A model generated the notes under the pieces. It made no database searches, was not told where the DNA came from, and was given only the letters and a program-made list of their open reading frames with translations. Shown here piece by piece: positions 53,168-62,875 of a stretch of 64,000 nucleotides of DNA. The position numbers were made by a program, and so were the translations under genes. The stretch's first letter is position 1, and every line of letters begins with the position of its first letter. The DNA comes from Sphingosinicella terrae (GTDB lineage Bacteria; Pseudomonadota; Alphaproteobacteria; Sphingomonadales; Sphingomonadaceae): positions 186,001 to 250,000 of the forward strand of contig NZ_QDFY01000004.1 in assembly GCF_003347635.1 (NCBI RefSeq), in the 5' to 3' direction.

Positions 53168-55603
53168 ATGGCCTTCCGCCCTTTCGTTTCCCGCCGTGCC
53201 TTCATGGGGCAGCTCGCAGCCCTCGGGATGGCGGGCGCCCGGGCCAGCGCAGCCGCCGGGCGGGAGTCCCGCCCTTCGAGTGAGGCAGAGGGCGCCATCA
53301 CCCTGATCCGGGAGGGCCGGGCGCTGGGCCGCATCGTCCTTTCGTCCAGCGCAGGCGAAGAGGAACGTCGTGCCGCCGCCGAGCTGAATCACCATTTCCG
53401 GCGGATGGCGGGGGCCGAGCTGGAGCTGGTTGCGGATGACGGAGCGGCCCCGCCCCCGTCGCCTGCCATCGTGCTGGGGGAGCCGGCCGCCCGGCTGGGT
53501 GCGGCTCCTGCCGCCCAGAGCCCCTCGCGCGAGGGCTACCGGCTGCTCAGCCGCGGCGGGCTGCTGCTGATCGGGGGCGAGAGCGGACAGGCCGTCGAAT
53601 TCGGTGCCTATCGTTTGCTCCAGCTGCTGGGGTGCGAATGGGTGATGCCGGGCGAGATCGGCGAAGTCGTCCCGCGGCGCGCGACCGTGACCGTGCCGGC
53701 ACTCGACCTCAGCGAAGCGCCGGCCTTCCAGTATCGCAACCTCTGGTATGGCGGCGGCCGGCGCATCATCACGGCGCAGGACCGGCAAAGGTTCGACCAG
53801 TGGCTGCGGCGGCAGCGCGGCGCCGACCGCCTGACGCCGGCCCGGCGGACCGGCGGCCACCACTGGATCAGGTTCATCGACGCGCACAAGGCCGAGTTCG
53901 AGGCGGATTCCACCATGTACGCGCTCCGGCCGACCCGCGGAGGCGAGCTGGTCCGGCGAGGGCCGCAGATAGAGACGACGCACCCCCGCGTGATCGAGCT
54001 GATGGTGGAGGACATCGAGGCCGAATTTCGACGCCGCGGATGGCCGAAGGACCGCGCCATGGGGTTTCCGATCGGGCCGTCGGACGGGCTCGGCTTCTCT
54101 CGCTCGCCGGAAAGCGTCGCCGCCAATAGCGGGCGCGTCGATCCCGTGTCGGGCGAGCCCGACGTCACCGACCTCGTCGTCCTGCTCGGCAACACGATCC
54201 TAGAGCGGCTGGGCGCGGAATATCCCAATGTCCATGTCGGCTATTATTCCTATTCGGTGCACGGCAGCTTCCCGGCCCGCTACAGGCCCCATCTGCGGCT
54301 GGTGCCGACCTTCGCGCCGATCGGCTATTCGCGCTTCCATTCGCTGCTCGACCCGCGGTCGGAGACGCAGCGCGCCTACAAGGCCGCGCTCGACCAATGG
54401 GGGGCGCTGGCGCGGCGCCAGGGCAACAAGATGGTGTTCCGCGGCTATAGCTGGAACCTGGCCGACAATTTCCTTCCTTATTGCAAGGCGCGCATCTGGG
54501 GCGAGGAACTGCCTTATTATGCCGCGCTCGGCATCGAGGGGCTGAACGTCGAGGCGACCAAGGCGTGGAGCGTCTATGCCCTCAGCGACTGGGTCTATGC
54601 CCAGCTCGCCTGGAACCCGAACCAGGACTGGCGCGCGCTGGTGACGCGCTATTGCCGTGCCGCCTACGGCGCGGGCGCCGATCGGATGGAATCCTGTTGG
54701 CGGCAGCTGATCCAGCGTCAGCACGACGCCAACCAGGAAGCGGGATCCTATCACAGCTTCCCGCTCATTTACGATCTCGCCTTCGTCGAGGCCGCCGAGG
54801 CGGACCTCGCCGCCGCCGGCGAAGCGGCGGAGCTGGACGAAGAGAAGACGCGGATCTCCTATGCCGGGATCGGCATCAGGGCTCTTCGGCTCTATCTGGA
54901 ATATTTCGGCGCAACCCAGCGCTTCGACTTCGAGACGGCGCTCGACCGCTACCGGGCTTTGCATAGGCATTGGCGTGAAGCCTATGCGACCAACCCCGAT
55001 CTGGTCGCCAAGGAAGCACCGCAGCACCTGGAGCGATTCGTCGGCGCCTTCGCTGAACAGGCCGCCGGCTATAGCGGCGGCGAGCGGCGGCTGATTCGCC
55101 GGCTTCCCGATGCTCTGGCGACACTCCGGGATCCGGACCGTCGCGGCGAAGCGCTTGGCTTTCCGTCAGGCCTGCCCACGGAGGGAGCCGCGGTCACCCG
55201 CACCTACTCGACGACCTGGGCGGCGCAGGGCCTGAATCCCGTCGCTGCAGTCTGGTACGAGCATCGTTTCCGGCTCGACGGCTTGGCACGGGGCGACGCC
55301 CCGGTCGGGCTGTTCCTGGGCGGGTTCGACGACCAGGCGCGGGTGTGGCTGAACGGACGCGAGATCGGCGACAGCGGGCGTCAGTTCTCCCGCCCGGCGA
55401 TATTCGATTTGGCGCCGGCGATCCGGCGGGGCGGCGAGAATCGGCTGGTGATCGAGATCTCGCGCGAGGATTCGGTCAACGAGATCGGCATTGGCGGCCT
55501 GATCCGGCCGAGCTTCCTGTTCGTGGGATCGATCGAAGCCGATCAGCCCCAGGTCGCCGAGCCCCTCATGTCACCCGGCCCCGCGCCACGAGGCGACCGT
55601 TGA
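53168..55603 (+). CDS. Tat-exported DUF4838-type glycoside-hydrolase-like protein
   Basis: An 811-residue exported protein. The N-terminus has a twin-arginine motif SRRAFMGQ and an Ala-rich signal. Next comes a domain like the N-terminal domain of alpha-glucuronidases (IVLSSSAGEEERRAAAELNHH), and a TIM-barrel-like DUF4838 region (about 190-520) with GHHWIRFIDAHKAEF and VHVGYYSYSVHG. The C-terminus has a jelly-roll-like segment (about 680-790, WLNGREIGDSGRQF) of the galactose-binding type. Substrate unknown; processing of the locus polysaccharide is plausible. A good ribosome site (TAGGGGGAC) precedes ATG 53168. The stop end overlaps the convergent beta-helix gene by 38 bases. Confidence 0.82.
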   Translation: MAFRPFVSRRAFMGQLAALGMAGARASAAAGRESRPSSEAEGAITLIREGRALGRIVLSSSAGEEERRAAAELNHHFRRMAGAELELVADDGAAPPPSPAIVLGEPAARLGAAPAAQSPSREGYRLLSRGGLLLIGGESGQAVEFGAYRLLQLLGCEWVMPGEIGEVVPRRATVTVPALDLSEAPAFQYRNLWYGGGRRIITAQDRQRFDQWLRRQRGADRLTPARRTGGHHWIRFIDAHKAEFEADSTMYALRPTRGGELVRRGPQIETTHPRVIELMVEDIEAEFRRRGWPKDRAMGFPIGPSDGLGFSRSPESVAANSGRVDPVSGEPDVTDLVVLLGNTILERLGAEYPNVHVGYYSYSVHGSFPARYRPHLRLVPTFAPIGYSRFHSLLDPRSETQRAYKAALDQWGALARRQGNKMVFRGYSWNLADNFLPYCKARIWGEELPYYAALGIEGLNVEATKAWSVYALSDWVYAQLAWNPNQDWRALVTRYCRAAYGAGADRMESCWRQLIQRQHDANQEAGSYHSFPLIYDLAFVEAAEADLAAAGEAAELDEEKTRISYAGIGIRALRLYLEYFGATQRFDFETALDRYRALHRHWREAYATNPDLVAKEAPQHLERFVGAFAEQAAGYSGGERRLIRRLPDALATLRDPDRRGEALGFPSGLPTEGAAVTRTYSTTWAAQGLNPVAAVWYEHRFRLDGLARGDAPVGLFLGGFDDQARVWLNGREIGDSGRQFSRPAIFDLAPAIRRGGENRLVIEISREDSVNEIGIGGLIRPSFLFVGSIEADQPQVAEPLMSPGPAPRGDR

Positions 55604-57074
55604 GGAGCAGCTCGCCGCGCACGACGGCGCCGGTGAGCACGGCATTGCCGTCGATACGGTTGCGGCCGAGAAAGGTGCCGCGCGGATAGCTGCGCGCGCG
55701 AGAGCGCTGGGACATGGTGCAGTCGGCGAAAGTGACGGCGTTCGTGGTCCAGGGCAGGACCGCCCGGTCGGTGAGGCGGAAATCGCAGCCTTCGAAGCGC
55801 ACCCCGGGATTGTCGGGGAGGTCGGCGATCGGCCGGTCCGGATTCTCGCCGCCATAGACTTGGCCGGTCGGGCTCAGGCGCGGATCGTCCCGAAAGCTGC
55901 AGCGCTCGAACCTCGTGGCCAGTTCCGGCCGCTCGGAATCGCCGAAGCAGCGGACGACCGGACCGACGAAGGTGCAGCCCTGGAAGGCGATGTTCGGCTT
56001 GTTCGGCCACACCGACCAATTGGTCGTCCCGACGAAGGTGCAGCCGACGAAGCGCGCGCCCTTGCTCGGGCCGCTGTCGGCCACCATCCCCTGGCCGACA
56101 TTGTCGGCGAAGAGGCAGTCGCGGAAGAGGAGGCCGCCGACGCGCTTGCCGGCTTCCGCCTCGATGTCGACACCCGCGCCCGGCGCGCTGGAGATTCCAG
56201 CGCGGCCGGTATGGGAGAAAATGCAGCGGCGGAAGGCATAGCCTCCCCCGCCGGTGACGCTGCAGCCTTGGCGGCCATTGAACTCGGAGCGGACGTCCTC
56301 GATCAGGCGTTCCGGCCCTCCCGAACCGTCCCAGTCGGGGCCGTCGATCAGCAGCCCGTCGAGGGCGTGATGGTGGGTGTGGATCCGCCGCAGCACTTCG
56401 CCGCCGCGATTGTCGTAGAGACCGATGCCAGTCGCCGGAATCTGGTGGCCGGTGTCGCCATGTCCGCCGCCGAGAAGGTGCGCGGCGAGGTTGCCGTCCA
56501 GTTCCAGGTCGCTGATCTCGACCGGGCCGGTGCAGCCCTCGACCTTGACCATCCAGCGATAGGGGGTGGCGAGCTGATCCCAGCCGCGATGAGGCATATC
56601 GTGAAAGAACGGCTCCCCGTTATTCCGGTGGAACGTCCCGTAGCGAAGTCCGGGTGCGCAGCGGATGATCGCGCCATTGCCGCGGATGGTGAGCGGCCGA
56701 GTGCAGCCGGCGAATTCGAGCAAGGGTGCGGGTTCAAAGGCGTAGCGGGTGCGCCTTTCATAGCCGCCCTGCCGGCCGACCCGATAGGTCGTTCGGCGAA
56801 ACGCCACCTCACCCCCGCCTCGTTCGTTCACCCGCGCCGCCAAGGCGGCGAAGGCCGCGCTGTCGTCGGTGACGCCGTCGCCCCGCGCGCCGAACTGCTC
56901 CGGCGTGAGCGCATCAGGGGAGGCGGGCGGCGTCACCACCGAGCCGGGGCGGCGAGGCTGCGGAACGGAAGGCGGCGGATCTGCCTGCCCTGCTTCGGCG
57001 CATCCCGTGGGGAGCAGCAGCCCGGCCGCCCCGGCCGAAGCGCCGGCGATCCATTCGCGTCGGTTCAAGGTCAT
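55566..57074 (-). CDS. exported right-handed beta-helix protein, pectate-lyase-3-like
   Basis: A 502-residue protein. The signal has a twin-arginine pair (NRREWIAG) and a possible lipobox (LPTGC), so it may be a Tat-exported lipoprotein. After a Pro-rich linker, FGARGDGVTDDSAAFAALAARV is the classic start of pectate_lyase_3/GH28-like beta-helices; repeated rungs follow (FRRCIFSHTG, FVGCTFVGTTNW). Such proteins cleave, bind or modify acidic polysaccharides. Together with the neighbouring DUF4838 protein it could form a degradation or trimming pair for the polymer. No catalytic residues can be assigned with confidence. Confidence 0.85.
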   Translation of the reverse strand: MTLNRREWIAGASAGAAGLLLPTGCAEAGQADPPPSVPQPRRPGSVVTPPASPDALTPEQFGARGDGVTDDSAAFAALAARVNERGGGEVAFRRTTYRVGRQGGYERRTRYAFEPAPLLEFAGCTRPLTIRGNGAIIRCAPGLRYGTFHRNNGEPFFHDMPHRGWDQLATPYRWMVKVEGCTGPVEISDLELDGNLAAHLLGGGHGDTGHQIPATGIGLYDNRGGEVLRRIHTHHHALDGLLIDGPDWDGSGGPERLIEDVRSEFNGRQGCSVTGGGGYAFRRCIFSHTGRAGISSAPGAGVDIEAEAGKRVGGLLFRDCLFADNVGQGMVADSGPSKGARFVGCTFVGTTNWSVWPNKPNIAFQGCTFVGPVVRCFGDSERPELATRFERCSFRDDPRLSPTGQVYGGENPDRPIADLPDNPGVRFEGCDFRLTDRAVLPWTTNAVTFADCTMSQRSRARSYPRGTFLGRNRIDGNAVLTGAVVRGELLLNGRLVARGRVT

Positions 57075-57105
57075 GCTTGCGAAGATACGGCAGGCGTGAC
57101 GGCTG

Positions 57106-59043
57106 TCACCCCTCCTCGGCCCAGGCCTGGAACATCAGGACGAACCACAGCGAGGCCGTCCAGTCGGCGCGGCGGGCGAGATGGGCCTGCCATCGGTCCC
57201 GGATGGGCCGGGGGTCGAGGCCGCGCTCGCGCAGGCTGTTCGGGTCGAGCAAGGCCTCGGCCCAGGATCGCAGCGGACCGCGCAGCCACTCGCCGACCGG
57301 AACGGCGAATCCGGTCTTCGGCCGCTCCAGGAGCGCCGGCGGCACATGGCGTGAGAGCAGCGTGCGCAGAACCTGCTTGCCCACGCCCCGGTCGATCTTC
57401 ATCGCCAGCGGAATCCGCGCCGCGACTCCGGCCACGCGATGATCGAGCAGCGGCAGCCGCGTCTCCAGGCTCACGGCCATCGAGGCCCGGTCCAGCTTCG
57501 CCAATATGTCGCCGGGAAGATAGGTGACGGCGTCGCGATACATCATCCGCACCGTATCCGGCGCGGCGACGAGGTCGACCGGGCCAAACAGGTCGGCAAG
57601 GTCCCCGGCGCCGCCCGGGGACCGCTCGCCCTGCCATTCGTCGACGAAACTCTGATGCACTTCGTCGATGCCGCGGGCATGGCCCATGGCGCGCAGCGTC
57701 TTGCGGATCTTCGCGCCGAAATGCGGTTGCCGGCTGCGACGGCCGGCCAGGTCCGCCGCGCCGTTCCAGGCGCCGGCCGGGACGAGGCCGAGCGCGGCGC
57801 CTGCGGCCGCTCGAAGCGGCAGCGGCAGCCGGTTGAGCCGGGCCCAGAGACGCGGAGCGGCGAGATAGCGATTATAGCCGCCGAAAAGCTCGTCGCCGCC
57901 GTCACCCGAGAGCGCGACCTTCACGCCTGCGCGTGCATGGCGGCAAACGAGATAGGTCGGGATCTGCGAGGAATCGGCGAAAGGCTCGTCATAGATGGCC
58001 GCGAGCTGCGGAATGACCTGCCGGGCCTCGTCCGCGGTGACATAGGCTTCATGATGCTCGGTGCCGAGATGCTCGGCGATCGCACGGGCATAAGGCGCCT
58101 CGTCGAAGGCCGCATCCTCGAAGCCGATGGTGAAGGTCCGGACCGGGGCGTGCTGGCGGTACAAAGCGACCACGGTCGAGGAATCGATTCCGCCCGAAAG
58201 GAAGGCGCCGACCGGGACGTCGGCCATGGCCTGGCCACGGACCGACTGGAGCAGGGCCGCTTCGAGGCGCTCCAGCGCCTCCCCCTCCTGGACGATCGGG
58301 TCGGCGAGCCCGCCCACGACGACGTCCCGATAGCTCCACCAGCGTCGGACGAGGCCGCCGCCGACACGAGGGGCCGAGTCCAGCGGCGCCCGCAATTGCT
58401 CCGGTGAAGCCTCGATCAGGCAACCCGGCTCGAGTTTGTAGAGGCGCCGGTAGATGGAATGAGGTTCCGGGATGTAGCCCAGGCGGAGGAAATCGCCTTG
58501 CGCTTCGCGGCTGAGGCCGTTGTCGAAGCCGGGGAGGCGCTTCAGCGCCTTCAGCTCGGAGGCGAAGACGAAGCGGGCCGCCACCCAGCCGAAATAGAGC
58601 GGCTTCTCCCCGAACCGATCGCGGACGAGGGAGAGCCGCCGCTCCCGTCGGTCCCACAGCGCCAGAGCGAACATGCCGGTGCAGCGGGCGAGCGTCGTCT
58701 CGAGACCCCATCTCGCAATGGCTTCCAGCAGCGTCTCGGTGTCCGAATGCCCGCGAAAGGGGCCTTCCCCCTGCGCCTCGAGCTCCGCGCGTACTTCCCC
58801 ATGATTGTAGATCTCGCCATTGAAGGTGAGCACCCAGCGCCCGTCGCGCGAGATCATCGGCTGATGCCCGGCGGGCGACAGGTCGACGATCGAGAGCCGG
58901 CGATGCACGAACCCGACGCCGCTTTCGCTGTCCGACCAGATCCCCTCGTCGTCCGGGCCGCGATGAGCCAGGCTTGATGCCATCGCCCGCAGCGAGGAAG
59001 GGTCCGGCGGACCAAGCGAGACCAGGCCGGCTAGGCCGCACAT
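57106..59043 (-). CDS. asnB: glutamine-hydrolysing asparagine synthase-like amidotransferase
   Basis: A 645-residue two-domain enzyme. The N-terminal glutaminase starts MCGLAGLVS with the nucleophile Cys2, followed by SLAHRGPDDEG and LSIVDLSPAGHQPM. The C-terminal synthase domain has the PP-loop FLSGGIDSSTVVALY and SGDGGDELFGGYNRY. In polysaccharide loci such enzymes may amidate sugar acids or attach amino acids rather than make asparagine. It starts 3 bases after the stop of the upstream GT4, so it closes the second polysaccharide operon. Confidence 0.93.
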   Translation of the reverse strand: MCGLAGLVSLGPPDPSSLRAMASSLAHRGPDDEGIWSDSESGVGFVHRRLSIVDLSPAGHQPMISRDGRWVLTFNGEIYNHGEVRAELEAQGEGPFRGHSDTETLLEAIARWGLETTLARCTGMFALALWDRRERRLSLVRDRFGEKPLYFGWVAARFVFASELKALKRLPGFDNGLSREAQGDFLRLGYIPEPHSIYRRLYKLEPGCLIEASPEQLRAPLDSAPRVGGGLVRRWWSYRDVVVGGLADPIVQEGEALERLEAALLQSVRGQAMADVPVGAFLSGGIDSSTVVALYRQHAPVRTFTIGFEDAAFDEAPYARAIAEHLGTEHHEAYVTADEARQVIPQLAAIYDEPFADSSQIPTYLVCRHARAGVKVALSGDGGDELFGGYNRYLAAPRLWARLNRLPLPLRAAAGAALGLVPAGAWNGAADLAGRRSRQPHFGAKIRKTLRAMGHARGIDEVHQSFVDEWQGERSPGGAGDLADLFGPVDLVAAPDTVRMMYRDAVTYLPGDILAKLDRASMAVSLETRLPLLDHRVAGVAARIPLAMKIDRGVGKQVLRTLLSRHVPPALLERPKTGFAVPVGEWLRGPLRSWAEALLDPNSLRERGLDPRPIRDRWQAHLARRADWTASLWFVLMFQAWAEEG

Positions 59044-59046
59044 GGC

Positions 59047-60168
59047 TCAGCCCTCCTCCCTGCGGCCGGCGGCAATGTCCGCCAGCAGCTTTTCCCAGAG
59101 ACCGACGATCCGTTCCGGGGCGAAGGCCTGTATCGAACCGGGCCCGGCGGCGCCGTAGCGGCGGCGCAGCTCGCCCGAGCCCATCAGCTCGGCGAGGCCC
59201 GCGGCGAGCGCGGCCGCACGATCCGCGCCGTCGACCAGCAGGCCGTTGACGCGGTCGCGCACCAGTTCGTTGGTGCCGGGGCAGTCGGCGAAGCCGATCA
59301 CCGGCAGTCCGTGACCGAGCGCTTCCGCGGTGGTGAGGCCGAAGCTCTCATAGGTCGAGGACATGACGAACAGCTGCGCCGCTTCATATTCCCTTTCGAT
59401 GTCCGCCGTGGCGCCCGGAATGAAGACCCGGCCCTCGAGCCCGAGCTCGCGGACCTGCCGCTCGAGCGCGCCGCGCAGCGACCCTTCGCCGACGATGCGG
59501 AGCCGCCAGTCCGGGAAGCGGTCGGCCAGAGCCGCAAAGGCCCGGATGAGCGTGGCATGATCCTTCTGCGCCTCCAGTCGGCCGACCGCCAGGAGGGTCC
59601 GGAACGGACGATCGCCGCCGCACGGGTCGGCGGGCCGGCCGCCGGAGGCGCCCACCGGATTGGGCAGCACGACCATGCGGCGGCGCAGGGAAGGCGGAAA
59701 GCCGGAGCGGATTTCGGGCGAGATGATCGTGATCGCGCGGGCGAGACGCGGCGCCAGCCGCAGCAGCGCCGCCTGCAGCGGCCGCGTCCGATAATGCTCG
59801 TAGGCGATATGCTCGCTCGCCAGCATCGGCACGCCACTGCCGAGCAGAGCCAGCCCGAGCGGGATATAGGCGCTGTGCATGAATCCGATCGCGGCATCGG
59901 GCCCGGCCTGCCGGACGGTCCGGCGCAGTGCCGCGATCCGGCCGAGCGCCTCGCCGATGCCGGTGCCGGTCCGGACTTGGCCAACACCGAGCGGCTGCCA
60001 TCGGACCGCTGCATCGAGCGCGTAGAAGCTCGGCTGGCCCGGGCGATCGAAGCTCGCCACGGCCACATCGTGGCCGCGCCGGGCGAGTCCGCCGCTGACC
60101 TGCGCGAGCACCCGTTCGGCGCCGCCGCCGGGCAGCACGAGGCTCTTGACGACGAAGAGGAGCTTCAT
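59047..60168 (-). CDS. GT4-family glycosyltransferase
   Basis: A 373-residue GT-B enzyme. It starts KLLFVVKSLVLPGGGAERVLAQV, an N-terminal motif shared with the WaaG/PimB-like GT4 group, and has VGRLEAQKDHATLI and STYESFGLTTAEALGHG (E-x7-E). ATG 60168 overlaps the upstream stop (ATGA). The open frame that extends to 60474 is read-through inside the upstream gene. Confidence 0.9.
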   Translation of the reverse strand: MKLLFVVKSLVLPGGGAERVLAQVSGGLARRGHDVAVASFDRPGQPSFYALDAAVRWQPLGVGQVRTGTGIGEALGRIAALRRTVRQAGPDAAIGFMHSAYIPLGLALLGSGVPMLASEHIAYEHYRTRPLQAALLRLAPRLARAITIISPEIRSGFPPSLRRRMVVLPNPVGASGGRPADPCGGDRPFRTLLAVGRLEAQKDHATLIRAFAALADRFPDWRLRIVGEGSLRGALERQVRELGLEGRVFIPGATADIEREYEAAQLFVMSSTYESFGLTTAEALGHGLPVIGFADCPGTNELVRDRVNGLLVDGADRAAALAAGLAELMGSGELRRRYGAAGPGSIQAFAPERIVGLWEKLLADIAAGRREEG

Positions 60169-61394
60169 CGCCCCTGAGCGGCGATCAGCCGCTCGTAAGT
60201 CTCGCGCTCGAGCGCATGGATCCGCTCCTGGTCGGCGAATTCCAGCGCACGCGCCCGGGCCGCGCGGGCCATGCGGTCGCGAAGCGCGAGATCGTCGATC
60301 AGCGCCAGCGTCCGCTCCGCCATCGCCCGATGATCGAGGAACGGCACGACGAAGCCGTTGACCCCGTCCTCGACGAATTCGGCCTGCCAGTCGCGGTCGA
60401 ACACGACCATCGGCGAAGCGCCGAGCGCCGATTCGATGAGCGCCATACCGGTCAGTGGCGAGAGGGTGATGCAATTCGGCGCCAGCCGCGCGAGCTCGGC
60501 CTGGTCGATATGGCCGAGGAAATGGATCCGCCCCCGCATGCCGAGCGCGTCGACCAGGGCTTCCAGCTCGGCTTGCATCGGACCGCTCCCGGCGAGCAGG
60601 CCCACCGCCTCGGGACGGCGCTCGATCACCCGCGCCATCGCCCGGACGGCCTCGTCCGGATGTTTCAGACGGAGCAGGCGGCCGACGAACAGCATGAGGT
60701 GCGCACCGGGCGCCACGCCGTGGCGAGCGAGCAGGAGCTCCGGCGAGCCGCGGCTTTCCGGAGCGGCGAGGTGGACCGCCTCGATGTTCTTCGCGACCGG
60801 AATGATCGCGGTTGCGCCGCGCGCGCCATTGTCGACCGCGAAGCCGAGATTATTGCGGTTGCCCGCCACCACCAGGTCCGCCCGGGACAGGACCAGCCGC
60901 GCAACCATGCGCTCGAGGAAGCGGAAGGGGAGCAGCCGCGGCATCGCCAGCGCACCGGTCGCCGCATAGAGGTCGTCCTGGTTGGCGAATACGGCGACGA
61001 CCTGCGGTCGACGTGTCATCCGCTTCAGGATGAGTCCGAACAGCCCGGCATAATATGCGTCGGTCGCATAGATCAACGAGACGTCCTCGTCCTCGACGAG
61101 ACGCCGAAGCCGCCGCAGCAGCCGCCATTGCGACCAGACGAAGTTGAGCGGCAGCAGGAATTTCGGGAGCGGCAGCATCTCCGCTACGCCCTCGACAACG
61201 GTCTGGCGCTCGCTGAACGGGATGAACTCGATTTCGCGGCTCGCCTTGCCCGCGATGTCGGCGATCGGATGGACGCCCCATACCCGATCGAAATACCCGC
61301 CGGCATGGCGCATCTCGAAGAATTGCGGGTGCTGCTTCTGCCGCACGATCTCCATCGTATAGGCCATGTCGATATAGACGAGGCTCCGGCTCAT
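60165..61394 (-). CDS. GT4-like glycosyltransferase
   Basis: A 409-residue GT-B type protein. The N-terminal domain is less conserved (LVYIDMAYTMEIVRQKQHP); the C-terminal half has MLFVGRLLRLKHPDEAVRAM and a signature region SPLTGMALIESALGAS, where a single clear Glu remains of the usual E-x7-E pair. ATG 61394 is coupled to the flippase stop (ATGA). Family membership is clear from the C-terminal domain; the substrate is unknown. Confidence 0.85.
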   Translation of the reverse strand: MSRSLVYIDMAYTMEIVRQKQHPQFFEMRHAGGYFDRVWGVHPIADIAGKASREIEFIPFSERQTVVEGVAEMLPLPKFLLPLNFVWSQWRLLRRLRRLVEDEDVSLIYATDAYYAGLFGLILKRMTRRPQVVAVFANQDDLYAATGALAMPRLLPFRFLERMVARLVLSRADLVVAGNRNNLGFAVDNGARGATAIIPVAKNIEAVHLAAPESRGSPELLLARHGVAPGAHLMLFVGRLLRLKHPDEAVRAMARVIERRPEAVGLLAGSGPMQAELEALVDALGMRGRIHFLGHIDQAELARLAPNCITLSPLTGMALIESALGASPMVVFDRDWQAEFVEDGVNGFVVPFLDHRAMAERTLALIDDLALRDRMARAARARALEFADQERIHALERETYERLIAAQGR

Positions 61395-62875
61395 CGGTCG
61401 GCTCCTCGGCGACGGCCCGGCCTGGCCGGCAACGCCCGCAGCACCGCGAGAATGGATCGGAACGGGACGAGCCCGACAATGACGACCAGGCTGGCGGCCA
61501 CGGCGATGATCAGCGCCTTGGCGGCGAGGCCGGGCAGCAGGCCGACAGGGCCCAGCTGCTGCCCCGCGAGCCCGAGACCGACGCCCCCCGCAGTCGCCAG
61601 CCCGATCAGCCACCAGCGGACCGGGATCGGATAAAGGCGCTGGCTGAACAGGAACCACAGGAAGAGGAAGCTTGCCCCCGAGATCAGGGTCGCCAACGCG
61701 GCGCCGACGATACCGAACAGCGGGATCAGCCAGAAATTGGCGGCAAGGCCGAGCGCGGCGCTGACGATGGACACCCACATCTGCTGCACGGTCCGCTTCG
61801 CCACCGCGAAGCCGGGCGCGAAGACGTACATCTGTGATAGGAGCAGGGCCGGGGCGAGGATCAGCACCAGCGGGCCCGCGTTCACATAGGCCGGATTGCC
61901 GACGAAATAGATAAGCTCGGGCGCGAGCAGGCCGAGGCCCAGGCAGACCACCACGGCGCTGCCGAAGAAGGCCTCGAACATCCTGGCGAGCTGCGCCGGC
62001 GTCTCCGGCTTGTGATGATTGGCCATGATCAGCGGCGTGAGGGCCGCCTGCACGCCGACGATCCCGAGCTGGGCGATGCCGCCGATCTGCGCCGCCAGCG
62101 TGTAGAGGCCGACGTCGTCGAGCGTCGAAAAGGCATTGAGGACGATCCGGCTGCCATGGACGTTGGCAAACAGGGCAAGACTCGCAGGCACGAGCGGCAG
62201 CGAGAAGCGGAGCATCTCCCCGAGCCTGGCCCGATCGATGCGCGGCTCGAAGCTGCGCCTCAGCCCGAAGGCTCCAAGGCCGGCCGCCACCGCGGCGCCG
62301 GCGAGCTGGCCCAGCACGACGCCGACCAGCGGCGGATCAAGGAGCAAGCCGAGGCCGAGCGACAGGGCCAGGGTGAAGAAGCTGAAAACGAGGCTGATGA
62401 GGACATATTCGGCGGTGCGGAACTCCCAGCGGCACTGGTTCTGGAAGAACAGGAACAGGCCGTAGAGGGCCATCTGGAAGAGGGCGACCCGGAACGCCGG
62501 AAGGAAGGCGGCGTCGCCGAGGATCAGCACGCAGAGCGGCTCCGCCAGCGCTTGTCCGACAACCAGGAAGGCGAGCAGCGCGAGCAGGAGGAAGCCGCGT
62601 GCCGAGCTCGCATAAGCCTTTTTCGCCGCGGCCGAGGCGGGCGCGTAGAAGCGGGCCAGGGCCTGCGAGATCTCCAGCGGCACGGCGATCGCCACCAGGG
62701 CGCCGACCGTGACCAGCATGCTGAGCGCGCCATAGTCGCGCGGCGTCAGGATGTAGGGCAGGACGAGCAGCGAGACGAGCAGGGTCGCGCGCGACACGAT
62801 CGTCGCGGTCCCGTAGACGGCGCTCTGGCGCACCGCCTGGTCGACCATATTGCCGCTGGGCCTCGACCCGATCAC
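61391..62875 (-). CDS. second oligosaccharide flippase (Wzx/MurJ-type MOP superfamily)
   Basis: A 494-residue membrane protein with about 12-14 spans. The N-terminus QSAVYGTATIVSRATLLVSLLVLPYILTP is that of polysaccharide-synthase/RfbX flippases. I prefer the GTG at 62875, which overlaps the acetyltransferase stop as GTGA in keeping with the other junctions of this operon; ATG 62848 (nine residues shorter) is the alternative. A second flippase implies a second repeat unit, or separate handling of a modified one. Confidence 0.9.
   Translation of the reverse strand: MIGSRPSGNMVDQAVRQSAVYGTATIVSRATLLVSLLVLPYILTPRDYGALSMLVTVGALVAIAVPLEISQALARFYAPASAAAKKAYASSARGFLLLALLAFLVVGQALAEPLCVLILGDAAFLPAFRVALFQMALYGLFLFFQNQCRWEFRTAEYVLISLVFSFFTLALSLGLGLLLDPPLVGVVLGQLAGAAVAAGLGAFGLRRSFEPRIDRARLGEMLRFSLPLVPASLALFANVHGSRIVLNAFSTLDDVGLYTLAAQIGGIAQLGIVGVQAALTPLIMANHHKPETPAQLARMFEAFFGSAVVVCLGLGLLAPELIYFVGNPAYVNAGPLVLILAPALLLSQMYVFAPGFAVAKRTVQQMWVSIVSAALGLAANFWLIPLFGIVGAALATLISGASFLFLWFLFSQRLYPIPVRWWLIGLATAGGVGLGLAGQQLGPVGLLPGLAAKALIIAVAASLVVIVGLVPFRSILAVLRALPARPGRRRGADR

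Noticed and set aside
55860-57527. A 555-codon plus-strand open frame opposite the beta-helix and AsnB genes
   Set aside because: Crosses the boundary between two genuine genes and has no recognisable domain.
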